64,000 nucleotides of DNA from NCBI RefSeq assembly GCF_003286075.1, contig NZ_QLUV01000005.1, positions 124,001-188,000 of the forward strand. The letters are read 5' to 3'. The stretch is from Paracoccus endophyticus. GTDB lineage: Bacteria; Pseudomonadota; Alphaproteobacteria; Rhodobacterales; Rhodobacteraceae. Of the stretch, positions 25,243 through 34,373 are shown piece after piece. A program made the translations under genes and the position numbers. Below the pieces are notes generated by a model, which saw only the letters and a list, made by a program, of their open reading frames with translations, did not search any database and was not told the DNA's origin. The first letter of the stretch is position 1; each line of letters begins with the position of its first letter.

Positions 25243-26823
25243 ATGGCCCGGATCGCGTTCATCCTTCTGTGTCACAAGGACCCAAAGGGCGTGATCGCCC
25301 AGGCCCGGCGGCTGACGGAATCGGGCGATTACGTCGCGATCCATTTCGACGCCCGCGCGCGTCAGGCCGACTTCGACGCGATCCGCCGGGCGCTGGACAG
25401 CAACCCCGGCGTCACCTTTGCGGCGCGTCGGGTGAAATGCGGCTGGGGGGAGTGGTCGCTGGTCGCCGCCACGCTGGAGGCGGTGCGCGCCGCGGTGCAG
25501 GCGTTTCCCGCGGCCACGCATTTCTATATGCTGTCGGGCGACTGCATGCCGATCAAGTCCGCGGCCTATGCCCATGATTTCCTTGACGCGAATGACTTGG
25601 ACTATATCGAGACCTTCGACTTTTTCGAAAGCGACTGGATCAAGACCGGTTTCAAGGAAGAACGGCTGACCTATCGCCACTGGTTCAACGAACGCACCCG
25701 CAAGTGGCTGTTCTACACGACCTATGAACTGCAACGGCGGCTGCGGCTGACCCGCCGCGTGCCCGACGACATCCAGGTGATGATCGGGTCGCAGTGGTGG
25801 TGCCTGCGCCGCCAGACCATCGAGAAGGTTCTGGCGTTCTGCGACGAGCGGCGCGACGTGATGCGGTTCTTTGCCACGACGTGGATTCCCGACGAGACGT
25901 TCTTCCAGACGGTCGTGCCCCATGTCGTGCCGCGCCGGCAGATCCGGTCGCGGACGCTGACGCTGCTGATGTTCACCGACTATGGGATGCCGGTGACGTT
26001 CTACAACGATCATTACGACCTGCTGCTGGGGCAGGATTACCTGTTCGCCCGCAAGATCAGCGCCGAGGCGATCGCCCTGCGCCAGCGGCTGGGCGCGCTG
26101 TGGCAGAACGACGAGACGGTGTTCTCGATCTCGAACGAGGCGGGCGGATTGTTCCGCTTCCTGACCCAGCGCGGCCGGGTGGGGCGCCGGTTCGGTCAAC
26201 GCTTCTGGGAAACCGAGGGCAGCCTGGGGCGAGGCCGCACGCTGCTGATGATCGTGGCCAAGAAATGGCACGTCGCCAAGCGGCTGACCGCGGCGATCCG
26301 GGCCCAGACGGACGTTCCCGCCGTGGACTATCTGTTCAACGAACGCGATGCGGCGCTGCCCGACATGGGCGGCATCGAGACGACGCTGGAAAAGCGCGAA
26401 CGCCACCGTCGCGCGCTGGTCAAGATGCTGTTCGACCAGTTCCAGACGGATTGCGTGGCGATCTGCCTCGATCCCGCCGCGCTGGGGCTGATCCAGGACT
26501 TCGTGGACGACAAGGCCGAGGCGCGGGTGCTGCTGATCGAATCCGCCTTCGACGACGACTATGTCCGCGGCCACATCGGGCGCGTGGGCCTTGCCGGGGC
26601 GGGCAGCCCGCCCGGCGTCGTGGACCGGCTTGTTCCTGCCGTGCGCAGCGACCTGGAACACGAGGCCGACCGCCTGCGCGACCTGGACCTGCCCGGGATG
26701 GAGACGATCGCCCCCTGGGCCGGGGTCGAGCGGAACGCCGCCGCCCTGCAGCGTTTCCTCGGCCTGATCGACGGCGACACCGCCCGCCGACTGGCCGAGA
26801 CTCCGCATCTGTTCGCCGACTGA
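25243..26823 (+). CDS. GT14 beta-1,6-N-acetylglucosaminyltransferase-like protein
   Basis: A glycosyltransferase of the Core-2/I-branching family (PF02485) with an additional C-terminal domain of the DUF5927/5928 type. It has 526 residues. The GT part covers about 1-280: IAFILLCHKDPKG, VAIHFDAR, CGWGEWSLVAATLEAV, FYMLSGDCMPIKS, GSQWWCLRRQTIEKV, and WIPDETFFQT with the likely catalytic acid. The remainder is a helical and Rossmann-like region of unknown role. ATG 25243 has GAGAGGGACG before it. It is divergent from the sulfotransferase and 11 bases before the HIT gene. Donor and acceptor are not known. Confidence 0.87.
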   Translation: MARIAFILLCHKDPKGVIAQARRLTESGDYVAIHFDARARQADFDAIRRALDSNPGVTFAARRVKCGWGEWSLVAATLEAVRAAVQAFPAATHFYMLSGDCMPIKSAAYAHDFLDANDLDYIETFDFFESDWIKTGFKEERLTYRHWFNERTRKWLFYTTYELQRRLRLTRRVPDDIQVMIGSQWWCLRRQTIEKVLAFCDERRDVMRFFATTWIPDETFFQTVVPHVVPRRQIRSRTLTLLMFTDYGMPVTFYNDHYDLLLGQDYLFARKISAEAIALRQRLGALWQNDETVFSISNEAGGLFRFLTQRGRVGRRFGQRFWETEGSLGRGRTLLMIVAKKWHVAKRLTAAIRAQTDVPAVDYLFNERDAALPDMGGIETTLEKRERHRRALVKMLFDQFQTDCVAICLDPAALGLIQDFVDDKAEARVLLIESAFDDDYVRGHIGRVGLAGAGSPPGVVDRLVPAVRSDLEHEADRLRDLDLPGMETIAPWAGVERNAAALQRFLGLIDGDTARRLAETPHLFAD

Positions 26824-26834
26824 AAGGACCCGCC

Positions 26835-27209
26835 ATGACCTATGACGACACCAACGTCTTCGCCCGGATGCTGCGGGGCGAGATCCCGACCGACACGGTC
26901 GCGGAAAGCGACCACGCGCTGGCCTTTCGCGACATCCGCCCGCAGGCGCCGGTGCATGTGCTGGTGATCCCGCGCGGGCGCTATGTCAGCTATGACGATT
27001 TCGCCGCCAACGCCACCGATGCCGAGATCGTGGATTTCAACCGGCTGGTCGCGCGCGTCTGCCAGGCCGAGGGGCTGACACTGGCCGCAGGCGGCAAGGG
27101 CTTTCGCGCCATCACCAACGCGGGCGAGCATGGCGTGCAGGAGGTGCCGCATTTCCACCTGCACCTGCTGGGCGGCCGCACCATCGGCCGGATGGTCGCC
27201 CGCGACTGA
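26835..27209 (+). CDS. HIT family nucleotide-binding hydrolase
   Basis: A histidine-triad protein of the HinT type, which hydrolyses AMP-lysine or AMP-NH2 bonds. It has 124 residues. The triad is HFHLHLL with His106, His108 and His110; the nucleotide-contact strand FRDIRPQAPVHVLVIP lies at 31-46. The ATG has AAAGGA at good spacing. It follows the glycosyltransferase by 11 bases and is probably co-transcribed. The cellular substrate is not known for this class. Confidence 0.93.
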   Translation: MTYDDTNVFARMLRGEIPTDTVAESDHALAFRDIRPQAPVHVLVIPRGRYVSYDDFAANATDAEIVDFNRLVARVCQAEGLTLAAGGKGFRAITNAGEHGVQEVPHFHLHLLGGRTIGRMVARD

Positions 27210-27297
27210 ACCGCGCGGGCAAGGGGCACCGCCCGATCAGGCAGCGCCGCATGATCCTTGCCCCGAGGGGGCACACCCGGCGGCGGTCCGGTCATCA

Positions 27298-27314
27298 CGG
27301 CTGGGTGGCAGCCG
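27298..27314. terminator. Short hairpin between convergent HIT and tctC genes
   Basis: CGGCTG (27298-27303) and CAGCCG (27309-27314) form a 6-base-pair stem with a 5-base loop, 13 bases from the tctC stop. There is no T run; a weak candidate only. Confidence 0.25.
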
Positions 27315-27326
27315 GGTGCCCTGCCC

Positions 27327-28292
27327 TCAATCCAGGCTGACGTTGGCCTTGGTGACGACGGGCGCCCATTTCTCCATCTCGGCCTTGACATGCGCGCCCA
27401 GCTCCTCGGGGGTCGAGGCGACGATGGTGGCCGAGAACTCGGCCATGCGCGCGGCCACGGCGGGATCGGCCATGGCGGCCCGTGCGGCGGCGGCCAGCGC
27501 CTCGATCGCCTCGGGCGGGGTGGCCGCGGGCGCAAACAGCGCGTTCCAGCTGTAGGTCTCGTAGCCCGGCAGCGTGTCCGCGATGGCCGGCACGTCGGGG
27601 AAGGACGGCGCGCGCTCGGTCGTGGTCACGCCCAGCGCCCGCAGCTTGCCGCTGGCGATGTGCCCCGAGGCCGAGGGCAGGTTGTCGAAGATGATCGGCA
27701 CCTGGTTGCCCAGAACATCCGTCAGCGCCGGACCCGACCCCTTGTAGGGGATATGCGTGATGTCCACGCCCGCCATCGACTTGAACAGCTCGCCCGACAG
27801 ATGCAGCGGCGTTCCGTTCCCCGACGAGGCATAGGCCAGCGGTTCCTTTTTCGCCAGGTCGATCAGCTCCTGCACGGTGGTGACCGGCAGTTCGGGGTTC
27901 ACCGCCAGCACGTTGGGCACCAGCACCAGCAGCGAGACGGGCGCAAAGTCGGCGACGGGGTCATAGGGCTTCTGTTTCAGGATCAGGGGGTTCAGCGCGT
28001 GGGTGGCGACAGTGCCCATCAGGATCGTATACCCGTCAGGCTCGGCCTGCGCGACCTGCTGGGCGCCCAGGCTGCCGCCCGCGCCGCCCACGTTCTGAAC
28101 CACGACCTGCTGGCCCAGCGCCTGCGCCATCCGCTCGGCCACGATGCGGCCGACGACATCGGTGGACCCGCCGGCGGCAAAGGGGATCACCAGGGTGACG
28201 GCGCGGTCCGGAAACGCGGCCGCGGCCGCGCCGGCCAGGCCCAGGCTGAACGCGGCGCCCAGCAGGATGCGGCGGGTAAGGGTCATCGTCAT
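27327..28292 (-). CDS. tctC: TctC/Bug-type periplasmic solute-binding protein, copy 1
   Basis: Captures a carboxylate in the periplasm for the TctAB transporter. It has 321 residues with a signal peptide of about 24 (RRILLGAAFSLGLAGAAAAA). Family motifs are VIPFAAGGSTDVVGRIVAERM, QVVVQNVGGAGGSLGA, DGYTILMGTVATHALNP and THIPYKGSGPALTDVLGNQVPIIFDN. ATG 28292 has GGAGG seven bases before it. It is the last gene of the tctC-tctB-tctA-tctC unit. The family is sure; the ligand (citrate, tartrate, terephthalate and others occur) cannot be read from the sequence. Confidence 0.9.
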   Translation of the reverse strand: MTMTLTRRILLGAAFSLGLAGAAAAAFPDRAVTLVIPFAAGGSTDVVGRIVAERMAQALGQQVVVQNVGGAGGSLGAQQVAQAEPDGYTILMGTVATHALNPLILKQKPYDPVADFAPVSLLVLVPNVLAVNPELPVTTVQELIDLAKKEPLAYASSGNGTPLHLSGELFKSMAGVDITHIPYKGSGPALTDVLGNQVPIIFDNLPSASGHIASGKLRALGVTTTERAPSFPDVPAIADTLPGYETYSWNALFAPAATPPEAIEALAAAARAAMADPAVAARMAEFSATIVASTPEELGAHVKAEMEKWAPVVTKANVSLD

Positions 28293-28339
28293 TCGGTATC
28301 CTCCGGTCGGTTTCGTCGGTGCGGCGGGGGTGGCGCGTG

Positions 28340-29848
28340 TCACGCGTCGGTTTCGGTGAAGACCTCGTCCCGGCGCTTGCGGATCTGCGGCAGGAAGACC
28401 AGCGCCAGAACGGCCAGCGAGGCCAGCAGCAGCCCCAGGCTGATCGGGCGGGTGACGAAGGTGGTGGGATCGCCCCGCGACAGGATCATGGCGCGGCGCA
28501 GGTTCTCCTCGAGCAGCGGCCCGAGGACAAAGCCCAGCAGCAGGGGCGCAGGCTCGCAGCGCAGCTTGGACAGGACGTATCCCAGCAGCCCGAAGAACGC
28601 GACGGCGAACAGGTCATAGGGGTTCGAGGCGACCGAATAGACCCCGATCGAACACATCGCCATGATGATCGGGAACAGCACGAAATAGGGCACGGTCAGC
28701 AATTTGACCCACAAGCCGATCAGCGGCAGGTTCAGCACGACCAGCATCAGGTTGCCGATCCACATCGACGCCACGATGCCCCAGAACAGTTCGGGCTGCT
28801 CGGTGACGACATTCGGACCCGGCACGATCCCCTGGATGATCATCGCGCCGATCATCAGCGCCATGACAGGGTTCGCCGGGATGCCCAGCGTCAGCAGCGG
28901 GATGAAGCTGGTCTGCGCGCCGGCGTTGTTGGCGCTTTCGGGGCCGGCCACGCCCGCCAGGGCGCCATGCCCGAACTCCTCGGGGGTGCGCGACAGCTTC
29001 TTCTCGACCGTATAGGACGCAAAGCTGGCCAGGATCGCGCCGCCGCCCGGCAGGATGCCCAGCACCGACCCGATGCCGGTGCCGCGCAGGATCGGACCGA
29101 TCATCGCGCGCAGTTCCTCGCGCGTGGGGAACAGGCGGTTGATGGTGCGGGTCATCACCTCGCGGTCGTGCTCGTCCTCGAGGTTGCGAAGGATCTCGGC
29201 GATGCCGAAGACGCCGACCGCCACCGCGACAAAGTTCAGCCCGTCCGAGAACTGGGTGATCCCCATCGTGAAGCGCGGCGCCCCGGTGTAGATGTCGGTG
29301 CCCACAAGGCCCAGCAGCAGGCCCAGGACGACCATGCCCAGCGCCTTCAGCACCGATCCATGGGCCAGCGCCACCGACATCACCAGGCCCATGACCATCA
29401 GGCTGAAATACTCGGCCGCGCCGAATTTCAGTGCGACGGCGGTCAGCGGCGGGGCGAAGATCGCCACCAGAAAGGTCGCCACCGTGCCGGCAAAGAACGA
29501 CCCGATCGCGGCCGTCGCCAGCGCCGTGCCCGCCCGGCCCTTGCGCGCCATCTGATAGCCGTCGATGGCGGTCACGGCCGACGAGCTTTCGCCCGGCATG
29601 TTGATCAGGATCGCCGTGGTCGAGCCGCCATACTGCGCGCCATAGTAGATGCCCGCCAGCATGATCAGCGAGCTGACGGGTTCCAGCTGGAAGGTGATCG
29701 GCAGCAGCATGGCGATGGTGGCCGTCGCGCCGATGCCCGGCAGCACGCCGATCAGCGTGCCCAGGATGACGCCGATCAGGCAGAACGCAAGGTTCGCCAG
29801 CGACGTGGCGACGCCGAAGCCCAGGGCAAGGTTGCTCAGCAGGTCCAT
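28340..29848 (-). CDS. tctA: Tripartite tricarboxylate transporter, large membrane subunit TctA
   Basis: The transport channel of the TTT system, driven by the ion gradient. It has 502 residues with about 11-12 membrane helices, the normal size. The conserved loops GVLPGIGATATIAMLLPITF, YYGAQYGGSTTAILINMPGE and GILPGGGAILASFASYTVEKK are present, as is PESANNAGAQTSFIPLLTLGIP. It follows tctB by 9 bases and precedes the second tctC by 47 bases. Confidence 0.95.
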   Translation of the reverse strand: MDLLSNLALGFGVATSLANLAFCLIGVILGTLIGVLPGIGATATIAMLLPITFQLEPVSSLIMLAGIYYGAQYGGSTTAILINMPGESSSAVTAIDGYQMARKGRAGTALATAAIGSFFAGTVATFLVAIFAPPLTAVALKFGAAEYFSLMVMGLVMSVALAHGSVLKALGMVVLGLLLGLVGTDIYTGAPRFTMGITQFSDGLNFVAVAVGVFGIAEILRNLEDEHDREVMTRTINRLFPTREELRAMIGPILRGTGIGSVLGILPGGGAILASFASYTVEKKLSRTPEEFGHGALAGVAGPESANNAGAQTSFIPLLTLGIPANPVMALMIGAMIIQGIVPGPNVVTEQPELFWGIVASMWIGNLMLVVLNLPLIGLWVKLLTVPYFVLFPIIMAMCSIGVYSVASNPYDLFAVAFFGLLGYVLSKLRCEPAPLLLGFVLGPLLEENLRRAMILSRGDPTTFVTRPISLGLLLASLAVLALVFLPQIRKRRDEVFTETDA

Positions 29849-29857
29849 GTCATCCCC

Positions 29858-30319
29858 TCAGAACGGCAGCCACGGGCCAAAGCGGCGGAACGGCAGGCCC
29901 AGCCCATAGCTGAAGACCAGCGTGGCCAGGATCGTCACCGCCACCGACAGCGCCAGGGCCGGCAGCGGGCGCATGCGGACCGACGCCTGCGACGCGATCA
30001 GCGTGGTGACGAACAGCGCCGGCACGAACCCCAGGCCGCGCACGGTCAGGCCGAAAAACACCGGGGCGGGCAGGATGAACATCATGCCCCGCCATGCGAT
30101 CTGCCCCAGGGGTTCGCCCTCGCGCCCGAAGGCCTTGATCAGGACCACCAGCCCGATCACGACCAGCAGGGCCGACAGCACCAGGGGGAAATAGCCGGGC
30201 CCCATCCGCAGCGATGTGCCCAGCTCCAGCCCCAGGGCCTGCCAGCCGAAGAAGACCCCGGTCGCCATCAGGAAAAGGCCGGCGATCAGGTCGGTGTTGT
30301 CCCGCGGTGGAGTGGACAT
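29858..30319 (-). CDS. tctB: Tripartite tricarboxylate transporter, small membrane subunit TctB
   Basis: The small membrane partner of TctA. It has 153 residues and four predicted helices, with the family pattern LRMGPGYFPLVLSALLVVIG after the first helix. It lies between tctC (58-base gap) and tctA (9-base gap). Sequence is poorly conserved in this family, so length, topology and context carry much of the call. Confidence 0.9.
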   Translation of the reverse strand: MSTPPRDNTDLIAGLFLMATGVFFGWQALGLELGTSLRMGPGYFPLVLSALLVVIGLVVLIKAFGREGEPLGQIAWRGMMFILPAPVFFGLTVRGLGFVPALFVTTLIASQASVRMRPLPALALSVAVTILATLVFSYGLGLPFRRFGPWLPF

Positions 30320-30377
30320 GGGCTTCCCTTTGCTCGGAACGGTCCCGCCGCCCCCTTGGACGGCGGGACGGGGTCGG

Positions 30378-31352
30378 TCAGTCGGCGTAGACGCCAGCGG
30401 CCTCGATCACCGGCTTCCAGCGGGCGATCTCGGATTCCAGCTTGGCCTTCAGCGCCTCGGGCGTGGCGCTGTCGGCCGGGACGGGGGTGGTGCCCAGTTC
30501 CGCCATCGCCGTTACGACGCCCTCGTCGGCCAGCGCCTTCTGCAGGGATTGCGACAGGCGCTGGTTGATCTCGGCGGGTGTGCCGCGCGGGGTATAGATG
30601 CCGTGCCAGATGCCGAACTGCATCGTGTCCACACCCGCCTCCTTGGCGGTGGGCAGGTCCGGGAACAGCGCCAGCCTTTCCGGCGAGGTGACGGCATAGG
30701 CCTTGATCGTGCCGGCCTTGATCTGCTGGGCGGTGTTGGTCGTCTGGTCGCACATGATGTCCACCTGCCCGCCCAGCAGGTCGGTCATCGCGGGTCCGGT
30801 GCCCTTGTAGGGCACGGTGACAAGCGGCGCCTCGAGCGCCTGCATCAGCAGCATGCCGCACAGGTGCGACGCCGCCCCGATGCCGGCGTTGGCCATCGTC
30901 AGCTTGTCGGCGTTGGCCTTGACGTAGGTGACGAAGGCGGGGAAATCCGACGGCTCGAAGTCCTTGCGCGCGGTCACCACCATCGGAACCTCGGTGACGA
31001 GGCCCACATAGTCGAAGGCGTCCAGCGTCTCGTAGGCCAGGTTGCGATACAGCGTCTCGGCCGTCGCCATGCCGATGTGATGCAGCAGCAGCGTATAGCC
31101 GTCTGCCTCGGCCTTGGCGACGTTGCCGGCGCCCAGCGTGCCCCCTGCCCCGCCGATGTTCTCGACGGTGATCTGCTGGCCCAGGTCGGCCGACATGCGT
31201 TCGGCCACCAGCCGCGCGACGGTGTCCGTCGGCCCGCCCGCCGAGAACGGCACGACCATCGTGATCGCGCGTTCGGGATAGTCCTGCGCGAAAGCGGGCG
31301 CGGTCAGCATCGATGCGGCGCACAGGGCGCCGAGCAGTCGGGAAATAGGCAT
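30378..31352 (-). CDS. tctC: TctC/Bug-type periplasmic solute-binding protein, copy 2
   Basis: The second binding protein of the cluster and its first gene. It has 324 residues with a signal peptide ending near TAPAFAQ. It shares the family motifs with copy 1 (VVPFSAGGPTDTVARLVAERM, ENIGGAGGTLGA, TVPYKGTGPAMTDLLGGQVDIMCD), but the sequences are clearly diverged, so this is not a recent duplication. ATG 31352 has GGAGGAGAC before it. Two different binding proteins on one TctAB pair suggest two ligands, or one pirated from another locus. Confidence 0.92.
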   Translation of the reverse strand: MPISRLLGALCAASMLTAPAFAQDYPERAITMVVPFSAGGPTDTVARLVAERMSADLGQQITVENIGGAGGTLGAGNVAKAEADGYTLLLHHIGMATAETLYRNLAYETLDAFDYVGLVTEVPMVVTARKDFEPSDFPAFVTYVKANADKLTMANAGIGAASHLCGMLLMQALEAPLVTVPYKGTGPAMTDLLGGQVDIMCDQTTNTAQQIKAGTIKAYAVTSPERLALFPDLPTAKEAGVDTMQFGIWHGIYTPRGTPAEINQRLSQSLQKALADEGVVTAMAELGTTPVPADSATPEALKAKLESEIARWKPVIEAAGVYAD

Positions 31353-31681
31353 GTCTCCTCCGAATCTTGCCAGCACGGCAGACCGCGTTCGACGCACCGC
31401 CGTGACATGACGGTAAAGCGAGGCCGGCCCGTCACACAAACGCATTCTGCCATTCGTGCGCATCGGCGGTTCGGTGGCGGCTGTCCGGGGGGATGGCAAA
31501 CCGCGCGCCTGCAAGCCGCCCTGGCGACCCGTGTCCCGACCGACGCCGGGATCGAGCGCACCGACATGCGGATCATGCCCCTATCCTCAGGACCCCGCGG
31601 CCGCCGCCCCGGCGTCACCGCACGGCCCATGCGCAACCGGATCGCAGGGCGCGAGAGACATCCCGCACCGCCCTGCCGATC
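31353..31681. other. 329-base gap upstream of the tct operon
   Basis: Lies between the tctC leader and the histidine kinase stop, all on the minus strand. It should hold the tct promoter. I see no clear -35/-10 pair, no terminator with a T run, and no supported gene. Confidence 0.5.
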
Positions 31682-33019
31682 CTACGACACCCTTGCGCTG
31701 CCCGTCGAAAACCTTGCCTCGAACCCGTCTGCCTGCCCGCTCGCGGGCGAGATCAGGTCGAGCCGCCCGCCCGCGCCCGCAGCGATCGCCTTGACGATGG
31801 CCAGCCCCAGCCCGCTGCCCTCGGCGTCGGTCGGACCGCGCTCGAACGGGCGCGACAGCCGCCCCAGCAGGTCGGGGGGCACCGCCGGGCCGGCGTTCAC
31901 CATGCGCAGCACGCCCCCGGCCGACAGCGAAACCCGGACCGGCGTGCCCCTGTCGCCGTGGCGCAGCGCATTCTCGATCAGGTTGCGGGCGGCGATCGCA
32001 AAGGCGTCGGGGTCGATCAGGGCGGGCACGCCTGTTCCCGGCAGCGTCAGGTCGATCCGGTCGGCCTCGCTGCGGTTCATGTCGGCCACCAGCATGCGCA
32101 GGATGGGGACAAGATCGACCGAGGCCTCGGCCTGCACCCGCCCGCCCTCGGCGCGGGCAAGCTGCATCAGCTTTTCCGACAGCCGCGCCAGCCGCTGCAA
32201 GGCCGCCTCGACCTCGCGGGCGCGGGCGCGGGTGGCGTCGTCCGGGGCCTCGAGGATCAGGCGCTGCACCTGCGCCAGCGCGCCCGCGACCGGCGTGCGC
32301 AGCTCATGGGCGGAGTTGGCGGTAAAGCTGCGCTCGGCCTGAAGCGTCCGGCGCAGGCGGTCGAGCAGGTGGTTCACCGCCTGCGCGTTCGGGCGGAACT
32401 CGGACGGCAGGCCGCCTGCGGGGATCGGGGACAGATCGCCCCCGCCGCGCGCCTCGATGCCGTGCCGGAATTGCCGGATGGGCGCCATGGCGGCGCGCAC
32501 CGCGGCCCAGACGCCCAGCAGGCTGGCGGGGACGATCAGCGCCAGTGGCAGCACCAGCCCGATCAGCGCGCCGCGCGCCACATGCCGGCGATGGGCCAGC
32601 GGCTCGGCCACCGAAACAGTGATCGTGCCCCGAAGGGCCGCGTCGGAATAGATGCGGTGCGTCGGGGTGCTGGCGAACCCCAGGCCCGAAAAGGGGGGAA
32701 AGACCGCCGGATCCGCGCGATGGGAATGCAGCAGCACCTCGCCTTGCGCATTTCGCACGACATAGGTGAAGTGCTCGTCATGCTCGCGCAGCGTGGGCAC
32801 GCCCTGGCTGGGGCTGTCGTCCTGGTCGCGGCCAAGGATGTCGCGCACCGCCAGGGGCAGCAGGCGCTGGCCGGCCTCCTCAAGCGCGCTGTCGAAGACC
32901 TTGTTCATCTCGGCGCTCAGATGCCCGGCCGTCAGCGCCGCGGCCAGCGTCCACAGCAGCACGGCCCCGATCGTCAGCCACAGCGACAGCCGCCCCTGAA
33001 GGCTCCCCGGCCCCCTCAT
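31682..33019 (-). CDS. Two-component sensor histidine kinase (TctE/QseC-like)
   Basis: A membrane sensor kinase of 445 residues. Helix one is at about 10-31, a periplasmic sensor of about 115 residues follows (motifs HFTYVVRNAQGEVLLHSH and SDAALRGTITVSVAEP, resembling the 2CSK_N domain), and helix two is at about 152-175. The phospho-acceptor is His238 in SAHELRTP, the N box is NLIENALRHG (346-355), and the G box is GSGLGLAIVK (401-410). ATG 33019 overlaps the response-regulator stop. It sits just upstream of the tct operon, which recalls TctDE, but the divergent PepSY/b561 pair is an equally good target. Confidence 0.9.
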   Translation of the reverse strand: MRGPGSLQGRLSLWLTIGAVLLWTLAAALTAGHLSAEMNKVFDSALEEAGQRLLPLAVRDILGRDQDDSPSQGVPTLREHDEHFTYVVRNAQGEVLLHSHRADPAVFPPFSGLGFASTPTHRIYSDAALRGTITVSVAEPLAHRRHVARGALIGLVLPLALIVPASLLGVWAAVRAAMAPIRQFRHGIEARGGGDLSPIPAGGLPSEFRPNAQAVNHLLDRLRRTLQAERSFTANSAHELRTPVAGALAQVQRLILEAPDDATRARAREVEAALQRLARLSEKLMQLARAEGGRVQAEASVDLVPILRMLVADMNRSEADRIDLTLPGTGVPALIDPDAFAIAARNLIENALRHGDRGTPVRVSLSAGGVLRMVNAGPAVPPDLLGRLSRPFERGPTDAEGSGLGLAIVKAIAAGAGGRLDLISPASGQADGFEARFSTGSARVS

Positions 33020-33678
33020 CCCCCGTCGCCCAGGCGATAGCCCAGTCCGCGCACGGTCTCGAGCACGCCGGCGCCCAGCTTCTTGCGCAGGCGGCTGACG
33101 TGGACCTCGATCGTGTTGCTCTCGACCTCGGCGCCAAAGGCATAGAGCCGGTCTTCCAGCTGCGCCTTCGAGATCACCTGGCCGGGGCGCTGCACGAAGG
33201 CCTCGAACAGCGCCCATTCCCGGGCCGTCAGGTCCACCCGCCGGCCCGCGCGCAGCACGGTTCGGGCGGCCAGGTCGATTTGCAGATCGCCCAGGTCCAC
33301 CAGCGGATTGGGGTTGCCGCTGTAGCGCCGGGCGACGGCCGCGAGCCGCGCCGACAGTTCGGCCAGGTCGAAGGGCTTGGTCAGATAGTCGTCGGCGCCC
33401 GCGTTCAACCCCTCGATCCGGTCCGAGATCTGGTCGAGCGCGGTCAGGATGATCACCGGCGTCACGTCGCCGCGCCGGCGCAGCGTGCGCAGAAAGGCGA
33501 TGCCGCGCCCGTCGGGCAGCATCAGGTCCAGCAGGACCAGGTCATAGGCCGCCGCATCCAGGTGCTCGGCCGCACGGTCGAGCCGGCCCACCCAGTCGGC
33601 CGAATGCCCCTCGGCGGCGATGTGGTCGCGCACCGCCGCGCCCAGGATGGTGTCGTCCTCGATCAGAAGGATCCGCAT
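33016..33678 (-). CDS. OmpR-family response regulator
   Basis: Partner of the kinase that follows. It has 220 residues: a receiver domain with acidic residues 7-9 (EDD), phospho-acceptor Asp51 in LLDLMLPDG, and the switch Lys in TKPFDL, then a winged-helix DNA-binding domain with NTIEVHVSRLRKKLG near the C-terminus. It is closest in style to QseB, PmrA and TctD. It overlaps the kinase by ATGA. Its promoter region (33679-33836) is shared with the divergent PepSY gene and holds a 9-base inverted repeat. Confidence 0.93.
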   Translation of the reverse strand: MRILLIEDDTILGAAVRDHIAAEGHSADWVGRLDRAAEHLDAAAYDLVLLDLMLPDGRGIAFLRTLRRRGDVTPVIILTALDQISDRIEGLNAGADDYLTKPFDLAELSARLAAVARRYSGNPNPLVDLGDLQIDLAARTVLRAGRRVDLTAREWALFEAFVQRPGQVISKAQLEDRLYAFGAEVESNTIEVHVSRLRKKLGAGVLETVRGLGYRLGDGG

Positions 33679-33739
33679 GAAGTCCCCGCCCCGATGCCGC
33701 TGCCTGTCCTGGACCTGTCGCCGCCCACCCTGTCGGCAG

Positions 33740-33779
33740 CCTGACGGCCGGATGCCGCGCCCTTCAGCTTGCCGTCAGG
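33740..33779. promoter_or_regulatory. Inverted repeat between response regulator and PepSY gene
   Basis: CCTGACGGC (33740-33748) and GCCGTCAGG (33771-33779) are perfect 9-base inverted copies, with centres 31 bases apart, about three helical turns. It lies 62 bases before the response-regulator ATG and 58 before the PepSY ATG. It could be the binding site of the regulator, although OmpR-type proteins more often use direct repeats. Confidence 0.45.
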
Positions 33780-33836
33780 AACGGGTGCCATCCATCGGGG
33801 CAGAGGATGCCTGAACGATGACAGGGGGCAAATGCG

Positions 33837-34316
33837 ATGAAAAGGCACATGCTGCTGGGGGTTCTGCTTGCCGCCCTTGGGGCGGCGGGCGTGGCCCATG
33901 CCGACGAGGATGACTGCCAGGTGCCGATGGAACGCTGGCAGCCGCGCGAGGCGGTGCAGCGGGCGATCGAGGCGCGCGGCTGGCAGGTCGGCCGGATCAG
34001 GATCGACGATGGCTGCTACGAGATCCGCGGGACCGACGCGCAGGGGGCCGGGTTCAGGGCCACGCTCGACCCCGGGACGCTGGAGGTCGTCGAGATCAGG
34101 CGCAGGGATCGCGAAGGCGACGACCGCCGCGACGAGGATGATGACGACGATGACGACGACGGGCGCGAGGGCGGGCGCCAGCGCCAGGACGGGCAGGACG
34201 CCCCCCGCGCGCCCCTGCCCCCCGGATCGGCCCCGCCCCCCGGATCGGCCCCGCCCGTGGCACTGCCGCCGCCCGGCGGCCTGATGGGCGCCCCGCCCGC
34301 CGCCGTCGTGAGATGA
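33837..34316 (+). CDS. Periplasmic PepSY-domain protein with acidic tail
   Basis: A secreted protein of 159 residues. The signal peptide ends near VAHA (residue 22). A PepSY-type domain covers about 30-95 (QPREAVQRAIEARGW, then IRGTDAQG and EVVEIRRRDREG). The C-terminal third is low complexity: a run of Asp (about 100-107) and then Pro/Gly/Ala with a repeated PPGSAP. The acidic stretch may bind metal cations. It is divergent from the two-component genes and 57 bases before cytochrome b561. PepSY genes often sit beside such kinases and are their targets. Confidence 0.82.
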   Translation: MKRHMLLGVLLAALGAAGVAHADEDDCQVPMERWQPREAVQRAIEARGWQVGRIRIDDGCYEIRGTDAQGAGFRATLDPGTLEVVEIRRRDREGDDRRDEDDDDDDDDGREGGRQRQDGQDAPRAPLPPGSAPPPGSAPPVALPPPGGLMGAPPAAVVR

Positions 34317-34373
34317 GCCCGCGGGCCTTGCCGCCCGCGACCCGGACCCTTCAGTCAAGCAGGAACCTGCACC

